Positions 26,644-35,564 of a stretch of DNA of 64,000 nucleotides are shown here, piece by piece. The position numbers and the translations under genes were made by a program. The notes below the pieces were generated by a model. The model saw only the letters and a list, made by a program, of their open reading frames with translations. It did no database searches and was not told the origin of the DNA. Within the stretch, counting starts at the first letter, position 1. Every line of letters starts with the position of its first letter. Source of the DNA: Robiginitalea sp. (lineage in GTDB: Bacteria; Bacteroidota; Bacteroidia; Flavobacteriales; Flavobacteriaceae); the NCBI GenBank assembly GCA_024642005.1, contig JAHECA010000002.1, positions 2,756 to 66,755 on the forward strand, read 5' to 3'.

Positions 26644-27483
26644 ATGAAAAGCAGTACGGGTATGATAGGACGAATTGCAACAGCCGTTTTGTTACTGGGG
26701 CTCACGGGAATTACGTGGGCACAGCGGGGCGTGAGAATCGCCTACGTGGATATGGAGTACATTCTGGAGCACGTAGATGAATACCGCGAGGCGAACGAGC
26801 AGCTCGAGAACAAGGTGTTTCAGTGGAAGTCTGATATAGATACCCGACAGGAGGCCGTCGACCAGCAGAAGCAAAACCTGGCGGCCGAGCGGGTGCTGCT
26901 AACCGACGAGCTCATCGCCGAACGGGAAGAAGAAATTGCCGTGCTCGAGAAGGAATTGTTTGATTACCAGCAAAACCGCTTTGGTCCGCGTGGCGACCTG
27001 GTGTTGCAAAAGCAACGGCTCATTCAGCCGATCCAGGACCAGGTGTTCAATGAAGTACAGAAGATCGGAGCCGATAAAAAGTATGATTTTATTTTCGATA
27101 AATCGGCGGATGTCGTAATGTTGTACTCCGAAAAAAGACACGATATCAGCGACTTGGTGCTGCGGGGCATCGCCCGCACGCGCAAGGTGAGCCAGCCCGC
27201 TAAAAAGGCGGAAACCAGGCTGGAGTCTTTTGAAGGGGAGGCCGAGGAACCCGTTTCTGAGGCCGTGCTCGAACGCCAGCAACGGACCGAGCAAGCCGAA
27301 GCAGCCCGCACCCAGGATGCCGAGGCCAGGCGGGCCGAACAATTGAAATTGCGCGAAGAACGCAAAAAAGCATACGAAGCCCGGCGGCAAAAATTGCTCG
27401 AAGAGCGGGAGGCCAAGCGCAAGGCCCGCGAAGAAGAGCTGAAGCCCAACGAGCAGGTAAACGACACTATAGGAAGTAACTAA
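26644..27483 (+). CDS. OmpH/Skp-family periplasmic chaperone (long)
   Basis: 279 residues from the ATG of MKSSTGMIGRIATAV. A signal peptide runs to about residue 26 (ITWAQ). The mature N-terminus RIAYVDMEYILEHVDEYREA is the OmpH start. A long coiled coil with a helical-hairpin turn follows, then the strand region KKYDFIFDKSADVVMLYSE. Unlike the next gene it has an extra C-terminal tail of about 90 residues very rich in Glu, Arg, Lys and Ala. Skp-like proteins hold unfolded outer-membrane proteins on their way to BamA. Confidence 0.88.
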   Translation: MKSSTGMIGRIATAVLLLGLTGITWAQRGVRIAYVDMEYILEHVDEYREANEQLENKVFQWKSDIDTRQEAVDQQKQNLAAERVLLTDELIAEREEEIAVLEKELFDYQQNRFGPRGDLVLQKQRLIQPIQDQVFNEVQKIGADKKYDFIFDKSADVVMLYSEKRHDISDLVLRGIARTRKVSQPAKKAETRLESFEGEAEEPVSEAVLERQQRTEQAEAARTQDAEARRAEQLKLREERKKAYEARRQKLLEEREAKRKAREEELKPNEQVNDTIGSN

Positions 27484-27527
27484 ACTAAATTCGAAATATT
27501 TTAACTCAAATACGCAAATTTAACATC

Positions 27528-28037
27528 ATGAAACACGTAGTGAAGGTGGCAGTAGCCGTTGTCTTGTTCGTAGCAGCCGCAGGCGTTGCCCGGGCCCAGA
27601 GCAAGACTGCTCATATCAATGTGACGGAGCTTTTGCAAGCCATGCCGGAAATGAAGGCTGCCCAGGCCGAACTCAAGCGCCTGGAAGAGACCTATCGGGC
27701 CGATATCCAGGGCTCCATGGAAGAACTGCAAAACAGATTCACCCAATACAACAACGAAGCCAGCTCTAAATCTGAGGAAGAAAACCAGAAGCGTGCCCTG
27801 GAACTGCAGGGTGCAGAGCGCAATATTGGTGAAGCTCAGCAGGCTGCCCAGCAGGAGCTGTCTAAAAAGCAGGCCGAGTTGTTTGAGCCCATCTCCAAAA
27901 AGGCCAAAACCGCCATTGAAAAAGTGGCAGCGGCGCAGGGCTTCCAGTACGTATTGGATTCGAGCCCGGGGTCTGGCGTTATCGTCGCCACTGGCAAGGA
28001 TCTGCTTGCGGATGTGAAAAAGGAATTAGGATTCTAA
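27528..28037 (+). CDS. OmpH/Skp-family periplasmic chaperone (short)
   Basis: 169 residues, the usual Skp length. The signal peptide is MKHVVKVAVAVVLFVAAAGVARAQ. The mature protein begins KTAHINVTELLQAMPEMK and is a two-armed coiled coil with a C-terminal YVLDSSPGSGVIVATG strand pair. It is a paralogue of the preceding gene, 44 bp downstream, and is followed by a strong terminator. It should act with BamA in outer-membrane protein delivery. Confidence 0.92.
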   Translation: MKHVVKVAVAVVLFVAAAGVARAQSKTAHINVTELLQAMPEMKAAQAELKRLEETYRADIQGSMEELQNRFTQYNNEASSKSEEENQKRALELQGAERNIGEAQQAAQQELSKKQAELFEPISKKAKTAIEKVAAAQGFQYVLDSSPGSGVIVATGKDLLADVKKELGF

Positions 28038-28060
28038 CAGCGCGTCCCAACGAGAAAAAA

Positions 28061-28088
28061 AAACCGCCCAGCTCCGGGCGGTTTTTTT
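28061..28088 (+). terminator. Terminator after the OmpH pair
   Basis: The stem ACCGCCC / GGGCGGT with a 6-nt loop is flanked by A and T runs (TTTTTTT after the stem). It ends the uppS-bamA-ompH unit. Confidence 0.88.
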
Positions 28089-28114
28089 ATTTTTGAGGGT
28101 AAGCGCATAACCCT

Positions 28115-28903
28115 ATGAACGAAGCCCCCATTGGGATATTCGACTCCGGAGTGGGCGGCCTGACCGTCTGGCACGAAATCGTACAGCTCTTGCCGGCAGA
28201 AGATACGCTCTATCTGGCCGACAGTGCCCATGCCCCATATGGGGAACGGCCTGCCGAAGAGATTCGAGCCCTGAGCCGAAAGAATACGGAATGGCTTCTG
28301 GAGCGGGGCAGCAAGATTATCGTTGTGGCCTGCAATACGGCAACTACCAATGCCATTGCCCAATTGAGGCGCGAATACCAGGTCCCTTTTGTCGGTATAG
28401 AACCGGCCATAAAGCCAGCCGCCCTGAACTCCCGCTCAGGCCGGGTGGGGGTGTTGGCCACCCGCGGAACTCTGGCCAGCGACCTGTTTGCGGAAACTTC
28501 CAAAGCCTATGCCGCGGGCATCCGTATTCTGGAACAGGAAGGGGTGGGGCTGGTGCGCCTTATTGAATCAGGGAATCTAGAAGACCCGGAACTCGCCGGC
28601 CGCCTGGAGACGCTGCTTGCGCCCATGCTGGAGGCCGGCATTGACCAGTTGGTGCTGGGGTGTACCCATTACCCGTTTTTGATACCTGTCCTGCGCACTT
28701 TGCTGCCCGAACAGGTGAAGATTGTCGATTGCGGCCTGCCGGTGGCCCGGCAGACTCAGGCTGTACTGGCGGCAAAAGGGTGGCTGCGCGACGCGGCTCA
28801 CAAGGGCAGTCACCAGTTGTTCACCAATGGTGATCCGGAGGTGATGGGCCGGTTACTGGAGCTGTTGGGGCATAGCGAACAGGCCCGCTTTGCCCCGTTT
28901 TAA
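28115..28903 (+). CDS. murI: Glutamate racemase
   Basis: 262 residues. The two catalytic cysteines are in VVACNTATTNA and LVLGCTHYPFL. The N-terminal IGIFDSGVGGLTV and ADSAHAPYGERP are the standard substrate-site motifs. It interconverts L- and D-glutamate for peptidoglycan stem peptides in the cytoplasm. It follows the ompH terminator and is convergent with folA, the coding ends overlapping by 4 bp. Confidence 0.96.
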   Translation: MNEAPIGIFDSGVGGLTVWHEIVQLLPAEDTLYLADSAHAPYGERPAEEIRALSRKNTEWLLERGSKIIVVACNTATTNAIAQLRREYQVPFVGIEPAIKPAALNSRSGRVGVLATRGTLASDLFAETSKAYAAGIRILEQEGVGLVRLIESGNLEDPELAGRLETLLAPMLEAGIDQLVLGCTHYPFLIPVLRTLLPEQVKIVDCGLPVARQTQAVLAAKGWLRDAAHKGSHQLFTNGDPEVMGRLLELLGHSEQARFAPF

Positions 28904-29397
28904 CACCGGTTGCGGAAGGTCAGAAAAGTAAAGGAAAAGGCGTGTCTGTCATCGGCCGGATGGTCTTCTGAGGCAATCTGCTCCCAGCAGGCCGGATTCA
29001 TATCAGGAAAGTAGGTGTCGGCTTCAAACCGGCCATGCACCCGGGTAAGCTCGATGCCCGTGGCATGCGGCAAGGCCTGCCTGTAAATTTCCCCACCCCC
29101 GATTACATAAACGCGGTCGCGGTCGGCCACCGCTTCAAGAGCCTCTTCCAGGCTGTATACCACCTGGCAGGAAGGATGGTCTACACGGTAGGTTCGGTCG
29201 CGGGTAATGATGATATGGAGCCGGTTGGGCAGGGGCTTCGGGAAGGTCTCAAAGGTTTTGCGGCCCATTACGATCGGGTGGCCGGAAGTCTGCTGTTTGA
29301 AGTGCCTGAAATCGTCGGGCAGGTGCCAGGGCAGCTCCCCTTCGCGCCCCAATTCGTTGCCGTCCCCGGCAGCCGCAATGAGGATGACCTCCCTCAT
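28900..29397 (-). CDS. folA: Dihydrofolate reductase
   Basis: 165 residues from the ATG of MREVILIAAAGDGNELGREGELPWHLP; the tracked ORF is much too long at its N-terminus. LPWHLPDDFRHFKQQT carries the acidic catalytic Asp and PIVMGRKTFETFPKPLPNR binds NADPH. VYVIGGGEIYRQAL is the second cofactor motif. It regenerates tetrahydrofolate, needed after each turn of thymidylate synthase, whose gene lies 2 kb away. Its start overlaps the stop of the 2TM gene (ATGA), indicating translational coupling. Confidence 0.95.
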   Translation of the reverse strand: MREVILIAAAGDGNELGREGELPWHLPDDFRHFKQQTSGHPIVMGRKTFETFPKPLPNRLHIIITRDRTYRVDHPSCQVVYSLEEALEAVADRDRVYVIGGGEIYRQALPHATGIELTRVHGRFEADTYFPDMNPACWEQIASEDHPADDRHAFSFTFLTFRNRC

Positions 29398-29789
29398 GGG
29401 CCGGTCTCTTTTTTTTTGCCAGGCTCGGGCAGGGCCGCTTCGGCTTCTACTTCGGCTTCCAGTTTTTTGATGCGTTCCTGCTGCAGGCGCAATAGTTTTT
29501 CCCGCTGTTCCCGTTCCCAGGCGGGCCCCATAAAGCGGTCGGTGATGTAGACGTTTACCACGTGGAGGGCCAGCAGGAAGGCCCACGCGCCCAGTACCCA
29601 GAGGTACCAGTTGTACTCGGCCCGATATTTCAGGATCTTGTTCAGGGTAACCAGGAACACGGCCCCGACCAGGAAGGCCGAAAAGTGGCGGAAAAGCCTT
29701 TTTTTCTTGCGGATGCGATGCTGGGCGTATTCCAGCTGGGCATGTTGTTCCGCGTTGAGCAGGGGGTCCTTCTTTTTCTTGAAAAACAT
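29394..29789 (-). CDS. 2TM-domain membrane protein
   Basis: 131 residues from the ATG of MFFKKKKDPLLN. A basic N-terminal helix (AQHRIRKKKRLFRHF) is followed by two membrane helices (about residues 37-53 and 62-82) and a charged, coiled-coil-like tail rich in Glu and Lys. This is the Bacteroidota 2TM domain, of unknown role. It is translationally coupled to folA and is divergent from the aminotransferase gene over a palindromic promoter. Confidence 0.82.
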   Translation of the reverse strand: MFFKKKKDPLLNAEQHAQLEYAQHRIRKKKRLFRHFSAFLVGAVFLVTLNKILKYRAEYNWYLWVLGAWAFLLALHVVNVYITDRFMGPAWEREQREKLLRLQQERIKKLEAEVEAEAALPEPGKKKETGP

Positions 29790-29797
29790 CTGAATAC

Positions 29798-29819
29798 CTA
29801 TCTTTACTAACAAAGATAG
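29798..29819. promoter_or_regulatory. Palindromic facing promoters (2TM / aminotransferase)
   Basis: CTATCTTT (29798-29805) and AAAGATAG (29812-29819) form an 8-bp perfect inverted repeat with a 6-nt spacer. On the minus strand it contains TATCTTTG, an exact TAnnTTTG -7 box. On the plus strand it contains TATCTTTA. The whole divergent gap is only 48 bp. Confidence 0.5.
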
Positions 29820-29837
29820 CGAATTCAAAGCCTCCCG

Positions 29838-30938
29838 ATGAAGCCGATTTCCTCCTTCCGCAACCATTTTCCGCTCCTGACCCAAAGCACCTACCTGAAT
29901 ACGGCAGCCTGGGGGCTGCTGCACGAAGACCTGCTCGAATGGCGGCAGGAACAGGACCTCGATTACCTGGTGGGCGGCAGCGACTATAAAATAGAAAGCC
30001 TGGCCTTGCTCGATCAGACCCGGGAGCGCCTGGGAGCCTGCTTCGGCTGCCCGGGACAGCGCATTGCCCTGGTACCCAATTTTTCGCTCGGACTCAACCT
30101 GCTGCTCGAGGGGCTGCCGCGCCATCAAAAAGTGGTGTTGCTCGAAGGCGATTACCCCTCTGTGAACTGGCCTTTTGAGAGCCGGGGTTACCCGTTGCGC
30201 TATGCCAAACTCGGGGCAGGGGTAGAAGAAGAACTGCGGGGACTCATACGGGAGTGGGGGGCAGAGGTACTTGCCCTGAGCCTGGTGCAGTGGGTGAATG
30301 GCCTGCTGATTACCCCCGCTTTTTTAAAGGAGTTGAAGCAGGAATTCCCCGATCTGCTCATCATGGCCGACGGCACACAGTTTTTGGGTGCCTTCACCCA
30401 CGATTTCGATGCCGGGGGCATCGATATTTTAGGCGCCAGCGGTTACAAATGGCTGCTTGGCGGCAATGGCAACGGGTTTGTGATGCACAGCCAGCTCGCT
30501 GAAGCCCGCATCGACCTGCGGTCTTCCGGCTTCAATGCCAGCGGGGGCGACCTCGCTGCCCGCGACCGCATTTCCTTCGCCCGCCGCCTGGAGCCGGGCC
30601 ACCTCGACACCCTGAATTTCGGCAGCCTGCATTTTTCGCTCGGACTGCTGCAAGACCTGGGCCTGGACCGGGTCGAAACCTATAACCGGGAGCTGGTTTC
30701 GAAGGTGAGGGCCACCTTTGCAGAACTCGGCATCCTGGACCCGGAGTTGGAGCAGCGCGAGGCGCACGGCACAATTTTCAACATTCCCGACCCCGGGGGG
30801 CTCTACAAGCACCTGCGCCAAAACGATGTGGTTTGCTCCCGGCGGGGCCAGGGCATTCGTTTTGGCTTCCACTGCTACAATTCGGAGGCCGACCTTGGCC
30901 GGCTCGCAGACTTGATACGGAATTACCGCCCTTCTTGA
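29838..30938 (+). CDS. Class V aminotransferase-family PLP enzyme
   Basis: 366 residues. The fold type I PLP enzyme is shown by STYLNTAAWGLLHEDL at the N-terminus and the conserved aspartate in LLIMADGTQFLGAF. The lysine-bearing ILGASGYKWLLGGNGNGF motif is where PLP would be bound. The family includes cysteine desulfurases and other aminotransferases or lyases. No active-site cysteine loop of desulfurases is seen, so I leave the substrate open. It stands alone, divergent from the 2TM-folA unit. Confidence 0.82.
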   Translation: MKPISSFRNHFPLLTQSTYLNTAAWGLLHEDLLEWRQEQDLDYLVGGSDYKIESLALLDQTRERLGACFGCPGQRIALVPNFSLGLNLLLEGLPRHQKVVLLEGDYPSVNWPFESRGYPLRYAKLGAGVEEELRGLIREWGAEVLALSLVQWVNGLLITPAFLKELKQEFPDLLIMADGTQFLGAFTHDFDAGGIDILGASGYKWLLGGNGNGFVMHSQLAEARIDLRSSGFNASGGDLAARDRISFARRLEPGHLDTLNFGSLHFSLGLLQDLGLDRVETYNRELVSKVRATFAELGILDPELEQREAHGTIFNIPDPGGLYKHLRQNDVVCSRRGQGIRFGFHCYNSEADLGRLADLIRNYRPS

Positions 30939-31098
30939 GAAGCTGGCAATGCTGCCTCCTGCTTTTTATCAAGTTGGGGGGTTTGTAATTTCATTTTTAC
31001 GAAATTCATAATTCTTAGTTAACCAATTGTCTATTAGGTTTTTTGTGCGTTGCTTTGCGGCGTGAAACCTGAATTAAATTCACCGAAAATTAAAAATC
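30939..31098. other. Intergenic gap upstream of the CBM48 gene
   Basis: 160 bp of AT-rich sequence. A 6-bp inverted repeat AATTTC / GAAATT (30987-31006) is present, and TAGGTTTT downstream is one base off the -7 consensus. I see no ORF or RNA gene. Confidence 0.3.
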
Positions 31099-31395
31099 AT
31101 GGCGATTAAAAAACAGTACCTGAAATCTAAGCCCGTATGCAAGGTAACCTTTACCGTACCTGCCGATGAAGCCAAAAAAGTGGCCGTTGTTGGGGATTTC
31201 AACAACTGGAACCCGAAGGGCAGCCTGCTCAAAAAGCTTAAGAATGGCACCTTCAAAGGCACATTTGACCTGCCGGCCGAACAGGCCTATGAATTCCGCT
31301 ACCTGGTAGACGGAAGTTATGTGAACGACGAAGCAGCCGACCGCTATCAGTGGAACGAGTTCGCCGGAGCTGAAAATGCTGTACTCGAGTTGTAA
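31099..31395 (+). CDS. Stand-alone CBM48/isoamylase N-terminal-like domain protein
   Basis: 98 residues forming a single early-set beta-sandwich. VTFTVPADEAKKVAVVGDFNNWNP is the CBM48/AMPK glycogen-binding signature and YEFRYLVDGSYVNDEAADRYQWNEFAG closes the domain. Such domains normally sit in front of glycogen-branching or debranching enzymes or in AMPK beta subunits. Here it is alone with no enzyme attached, a form common in Flavobacteriia. Carbohydrate binding is inferred from the fold. A terminator follows directly. Confidence 0.85.
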   Translation: MAIKKQYLKSKPVCKVTFTVPADEAKKVAVVGDFNNWNPKGSLLKKLKNGTFKGTFDLPAEQAYEFRYLVDGSYVNDEAADRYQWNEFAGAENAVLEL

Positions 31396-31423
31396 GAAAA
31401 CAAACGATACAAATTGCAAAGCG

Positions 31424-31453
31424 AAAAAGGCCTGCCGTGTGCAGGCCTTTTTA
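31424..31453 (+). terminator. Bidirectional terminator between CBM48 gene and thyA
   Basis: A 12-bp stem AAAAAGGCCTGC / GCAGGCCTTTTT with a 5-nt loop has A and T runs on both sides. It can serve the CBM48 gene and the convergent thyA. Confidence 0.88.
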
Positions 31454-31478
31454 TTTGCCACAGGCCCTGCTGAGCGGC

Positions 31479-32303
31479 CTAAACCGCCACGGCCCCCTTG
31501 ATATGCGGGTGCGGGTGGTAGTCTTCAAGGGTGAAGTCTTCGAAGCGGAACGCAAACAGGTCGGATACCTCCGGGTTGAGTTTCATGCGGGGCAGGGGTC
31601 GCAGCTCCCGGCTCAGTTGCAGCCTGATCTGCTCCATGTGGTTGTTGTAGATATGGGCGTCGCCGAAGGTGTGGACGAATTCTCCGGGCTGCAACCCGCA
31701 AACCTGAGCGATCATCAGGGTGAGCAGGGCGTAGGAGGCGATGTTGAACGGCACCCCAAGAAAAATGTCGGCCGAGCGCTGGTAGAGCTGGCAGGAAAGC
31801 CGCCCGTCGGCCACGTAAAACTGAAAAAAGGCATGGCAGGGGGGCAGGGCCGCCTTGCCTTCGGCGACGTTCCGGGCAAACGACTTGGACGTGTCGGGCA
31901 GTACCGAGGGGTTCCAGGCTGCCACCAGCATGCGCCGGCTGTCGGGGTTGTTGCGGATGGTGTCCACCACCTCGCTGATCTGGTCGAGATGCTCGTTGTT
32001 CCAGTTGCGCCACTGCTGCCCGTACACCGGGCCCAGCTCGCCGTTTTCGTCGGCCCATTCGTTCCAGATACGCACCCCGTGCTCCTGCAGGTAGCCGATA
32101 TTGGTATCGCCCCTGAGGAACCAGAGCAATTCGTAGATAACCGACTTCAGGTGGATTTTCTTTGTCGTGACCAGGGGGAATCCCTCAGCCAGGTCGAACC
32201 GCATCTGGTATCCAAAAACGCTCAGGGTTCCCGTGCCGGTGCGGTCGGCTTTGGCCTGTCCGTTTTCAAGCACGTGTCTCAGCAGGTCGTGGTATTGTTT
32301 CAT
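31479..32303 (-). CDS. thyA: Thymidylate synthase (ThyA)
   Basis: 274 residues. The catalytic cysteine is in [13 protein letters not shown]. Other conserved segments are [13 protein letters not shown] at the N-terminus, [11 protein letters not shown], and the dUMP-binding [22 protein letters not shown]. It converts dUMP to dTMP with methylene-tetrahydrofolate, producing dihydrofolate that FolA (28900-29397) must reduce. It lies downstream of the nucleoside transporter gene on the same strand with a 101-bp gap. Confidence 0.96.
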   Translation of the reverse strand: MKQYHDLLRHVLENGQAKADRTGTGTLSVFGYQMRFDLAEGFPLVTTKKIHLKSVIYELLWFLRGDTNIGYLQEHGVRIWNEWADENGELGPVYGQQWRNWNNEHLDQISEVVDTIRNNPDSRRMLVAAWNPSVLPDTSKSFARNVAEGKAALPPCHAFFQFYVADGRLSCQLYQRSADIFLGVPFNIASYALLTLMIAQVCGLQPGEFVHTFGDAHIYNNHMEQIRLQLSRELRPLPRMKLNPEVSDLFAFRFEDFTLEDYHPHPHIKGAVAV

Positions 32304-32404
32304 GAGGTTGCGGGTTAGGAAAGGCCTCCTTGTTGGCCGGGCTTAAAAATACGGATTCGACCCGGTTCAGCCGGCCGGGATGCCCGGCTTTTTTCCACAG
32401 CTTA

Positions 32405-33829
32405 TCAACCCAGGATCATCCCGGCGATGGTAGCCGAGAGGAGGGAGGCCAGGGTGCCCCCCAGTACGGCCCGCATGCCAAATTCCGACAGGGTGCGGCG
32501 CTGGCCCGGGGCAAGGGAGCCGATGCCCCCGATCTGGATGCCAATAGAGGCAAAATTGGCAAAGCCGCATAGCATGTAGGTGGCCATGATCACCGATTTC
32601 TGGTAGGCCAGGTGGGGCGCCTGCGCAGCGTCTTTGAGCTCTGCCAGTTGGATGTAGCCCACAAATTCGGAAGCTGCCAGCTTGATCCCCAGCAACTGTC
32701 CCATTTGCATGATATCGGCTCCGTCTACCCCGATAAGCCACATCAGGGGGGCGAAAACGGCCCCGAGCACGGCTTCGAGCGAGAGTTTTTCGTAAGGGGT
32801 GTGGGCAGCGATTACCTCGTTCAAAGCGGTGAGGCCACCGACCCACTCCAGGATGCCGTTGATCATGGCGATAAAGGCTACGAACACCAACAGCATGGCG
32901 CCCACGTTCACGGCCAGTTTCAGGCCCTCCGTAGTGCCATTGGCAATGGCGTCCAGCAGGTTGCTGCCAATTTTATCGGTGCTGATGCGTATTTCGGTGT
33001 CGATGGGTTCGGTTTGCGGATAGAGCATTTTGGAAACCACTATGGCCCCCGGGGCCGCCATAACCGAGGCGGCGATAAGGTGGCGTGCAAATTCCAGGCG
33101 CAATTCAGGGTCGTTCCCGCCCAAAAAGCCGATGTAGGCCGCCAGTACGCCCCCGGCCACCGTGGCCATACCGCCAACCATGACCAGCAGCATTTCAGAG
33201 CGGTTCATTTTTTCGAGATAGGCCTTGATCAGCAGGGGTGCCTCGGTCTGCCCCAGGAAGATATTGCCGGCGACGCTAAGGCTCTCGGGTCCTGAAATGC
33301 CGAGGGAGCGGGTGAGGAGCCAGGCCAGGCCGCGCACGATTTTCTGGATAATCCCCAGGTAGTAAAGCACCGAGGTCAGGGCCGAAAAGAAGATGATGGT
33401 GGGCAGAATCTGGAAGGCGAATACATAGCCGATGTTGGCGTTTTCGAGGTCCATCAGGCTGCCGAACAGAAAGGTGCTCCCGGCTGCGGTAAACTCCAGC
33501 ACCCCGTTGAAAAAGCGCCCCAGCTGGTTAAAGACCCATTGTACGGCAGGCACCTTCAGTACCCCTATGGCCAGGACCAACTGCAACCCGAGGCCAATGC
33601 CAGTAGTCTTCCAATTGATGCGCTTTCGGTTGTTGCTGAACAGGTAGGCGAGTAGCAGCAGCACAGCCATGCCAAGGGCACCACGCCCCAGGGATACCAG
33701 TCCGAAGCCGCTATTAGGGGCGATTGCTTCCCCCCCGGTTTGCTGCGCGCCCAGGCTTAAGGGCAAGAGCAGCAGCAGGCCTGTGCAGGCGAGGGAAAGG
33801 AGGATGGGGATTGACGACCGCGCCCTCAA
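32405..33829 (-). CDS. nupC: NupC-type concentrative nucleoside transporter (CNT family)
   Basis: 474 residues by the track's TTG start, which lies one base after the stop of the upstream gene; no ATG occurs before residue 54, so the true start is uncertain. An N-terminal signal-like helix precedes the CNT core. CNT features include GQTEAPLLIKAYLEKMNRSEM and PLMWLIGV, with SVIMATYMLCGFANFASIGIQIGG near the end. It imports nucleosides with Na+ or H+. This fits the neighbouring thyA and the two deoxynucleoside kinases as part of nucleotide salvage. Confidence 0.88.
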   Translation of the reverse strand: MRARSSIPILLSLACTGLLLLLPLSLGAQQTGGEAIAPNSGFGLVSLGRGALGMAVLLLLAYLFSNNRKRINWKTTGIGLGLQLVLAIGVLKVPAVQWVFNQLGRFFNGVLEFTAAGSTFLFGSLMDLENANIGYVFAFQILPTIIFFSALTSVLYYLGIIQKIVRGLAWLLTRSLGISGPESLSVAGNIFLGQTEAPLLIKAYLEKMNRSEMLLVMVGGMATVAGGVLAAYIGFLGGNDPELRLEFARHLIAASVMAAPGAIVVSKMLYPQTEPIDTEIRISTDKIGSNLLDAIANGTTEGLKLAVNVGAMLLVFVAFIAMINGILEWVGGLTALNEVIAAHTPYEKLSLEAVLGAVFAPLMWLIGVDGADIMQMGQLLGIKLAASEFVGYIQLAELKDAAQAPHLAYQKSVIMATYMLCGFANFASIGIQIGGIGSLAPGQRRTLSEFGMRAVLGGTLASLLSATIAGMILG

Positions 33830-33830
33830 G

Positions 33831-34466
33831 TTATTTGGCTCGTTTGGAAATTTCGTCCCTGATCTTGGCGGCTTTTTCGTAGTCTTCGCTGGCTACGGCC
33901 TTTTCGAGTTCCTGGTTGAGTTCTTCAAGGCTGAATTCGCGGTAGGGTGCGGCTGCCCCCGGGTCGATCTCGACCGTTTCGCTTTCCTGCAAAATCTCAT
34001 CAACCACAATGCTGCTTTCATCTGAGTCTTCCTTCTCACTATCCTTGGAAGAGAACTTCAGGTATATGCCGGCCTTGTCGAGAATGGTCTTGTAGGTGAA
34101 AATCGGGGCGTTAAAGCGCAGGGCCAGGGCAATGGCGTCGCTGGTGCGCGCATCGATAATCTCCTCGATTTTATCGCGCTCGCAGATAATGCTCGAATAG
34201 AAGACCCCGTCTACCAGTTTGTGGATGATTACCTGTTTGATCACGATGTCGAAGCGGTCGGCAAAGTTTTTGAACAGGTCGTGGGTGAGGGGGCGGGGCG
34301 GTTTGATTTCCTTTTCCAGGGCAATGGCGATAGACTGCGCCTCAAATGCTCCGATTACGATAGGGAGTTTCCGGTCTCCGTCCACCTCATTCAGGATAAG
34401 CGCATAGGCCCCATTCTGGGTCTGGCTGTAGGATATGCCCTTTATTTTAAGTCGTACCAGGCTCAT
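33831..34466 (-). CDS. Bifunctional nuclease (DUF151/BFN) family protein with UVR motif
   Basis: 211 residues from the ATG of MSLVRLKIKGISYSQT. The BFN domain occupies about residues 1-135 (for example LPIVIGAFEAQSIAIALE and IDARTSDAIALALRFNAPIF). After an acidic linker, the C-terminus (SLEELNQELEKAVASEDYEKAAKIRDEISKR) is a UvrB/UvrC-type UVR helix pair that mediates protein contacts. BFN members in plants and Thermotoga relatives have been linked to nuclease activity; what this protein does is not known. It lies between nupC and etfA. Confidence 0.85.
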   Translation of the reverse strand: MSLVRLKIKGISYSQTQNGAYALILNEVDGDRKLPIVIGAFEAQSIAIALEKEIKPPRPLTHDLFKNFADRFDIVIKQVIIHKLVDGVFYSSIICERDKIEEIIDARTSDAIALALRFNAPIFTYKTILDKAGIYLKFSSKDSEKEDSDESSIVVDEILQESETVEIDPGAAAPYREFSLEELNQELEKAVASEDYEKAAKIRDEISKRAK

Positions 34467-34552
34467 AGTCAATTTGAAACCAAATCAGGGCTACCGGGCT
34501 CCGGGGGGAACGAGGCCTTGAACCGCCGTGCAAAGGTACAAATTAACAAAAA

Positions 34553-35521
34553 TTAGGCGTTTTCGGCTTTAAATTGCTTTAATTTTTCGATGAGTTCGGG
34601 CACAACCTGGAAGGCGTCTCCCACCACTCCATAGTCGGCTGCTTTGAAGAAGGGCGCCTCCGGATCGTTGTTGATGACCAGCTTCACCTTTGAGGCGTTT
34701 ACCCCGGCCAGGTGCTGGATGGCCCCTGAGATGCCGATGGCTATATACAGGTTGCTGGCAACCGGGCGCCCGGTTTGGCCTACGTGTTCGCTGTGGGGCC
34801 TCCACCCCATATCGGAAACCGGCTTGGAACAGGCAGTGGCAGCCCCCAACACCTGGGCGAGCTCTTCGATCATGCCCCAGTTTTCAGGCCCTTTCAGCCC
34901 CCTGCCGCCGGAGACCACGATGTCTGCATCGGCGATGGAGATTTTATCGGTGGCCTTGTCGGTGGCCGTTACCTTGGCCCGGAAATCGGAATCCGGAAGC
35001 TGAGGGGCAAACGGACTGGCTGTGGCTGCCCCGGTGCTTTCCTCAAGGCCGTAAGCGTTGTTCGACAGGCCGATAATGGCCAGGGACCCGTCGACCTGGG
35101 TATGTGCGAAGCCTTTGTTGCTGAAGACGGTGCGTTTGACCACCAGGGGCTCGGTGCTGTCGGGCAGGGCCACCACGTTGGGGGCATACCCGGCCTTGAG
35201 TTTGCCGGCCAGCAAGGGGGCCATAAAACGGGCATCGGCGCTGGAACTCACCACAATCACCTTCGCTCTGTTGCTTTCGGCTGCCTGTTGCAGGGCCGTG
35301 GCCAGGGCACGGGGGTTGAAGCTTTCCAGGCGCGCGTCGGTCAGCTGCAGCACTTTGGCGATGCCGTGTTGGCCCAGAACGGCCGTATTTTCGGCATTTA
35401 CGGCAAGGGCGACGGCCTCGGTGCCCATTTGCCGGGCCAGGGCGCTGGCATAGCTGGCTACTTCGAGGGCGCTTTTCTTGAATTTCCCTTTTTCAGATTC
35501 GGTATAGACGAGTACAGACAT
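34553..35521 (-). CDS. etfA: Electron transfer flavoprotein alpha subunit
   Basis: 322 residues. The C-terminal FAD domain has VSGGRGLKGPENWGMIEELA, SDMGWRPHSEHVGQTGRPV and YIAIGISGAIQHLAGV, all standard for EtfA. With EtfB it accepts electrons from acyl-CoA dehydrogenases and passes them to ETF-quinone oxidoreductase. It follows etfB by 43 bp. The pair may be controlled through the palindrome at 36371-36384. Confidence 0.95.
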   Translation of the reverse strand: MSVLVYTESEKGKFKKSALEVASYASALARQMGTEAVALAVNAENTAVLGQHGIAKVLQLTDARLESFNPRALATALQQAAESNRAKVIVVSSSADARFMAPLLAGKLKAGYAPNVVALPDSTEPLVVKRTVFSNKGFAHTQVDGSLAIIGLSNNAYGLEESTGAATASPFAPQLPDSDFRAKVTATDKATDKISIADADIVVSGGRGLKGPENWGMIEELAQVLGAATACSKPVSDMGWRPHSEHVGQTGRPVASNLYIAIGISGAIQHLAGVNASKVKLVINNDPEAPFFKAADYGVVGDAFQVVPELIEKLKQFKAENA

Positions 35522-35564
35522 GTGATTCTCTTTTTGGGTGGGTGTGCGGCAAGTGCTGCGGGGC

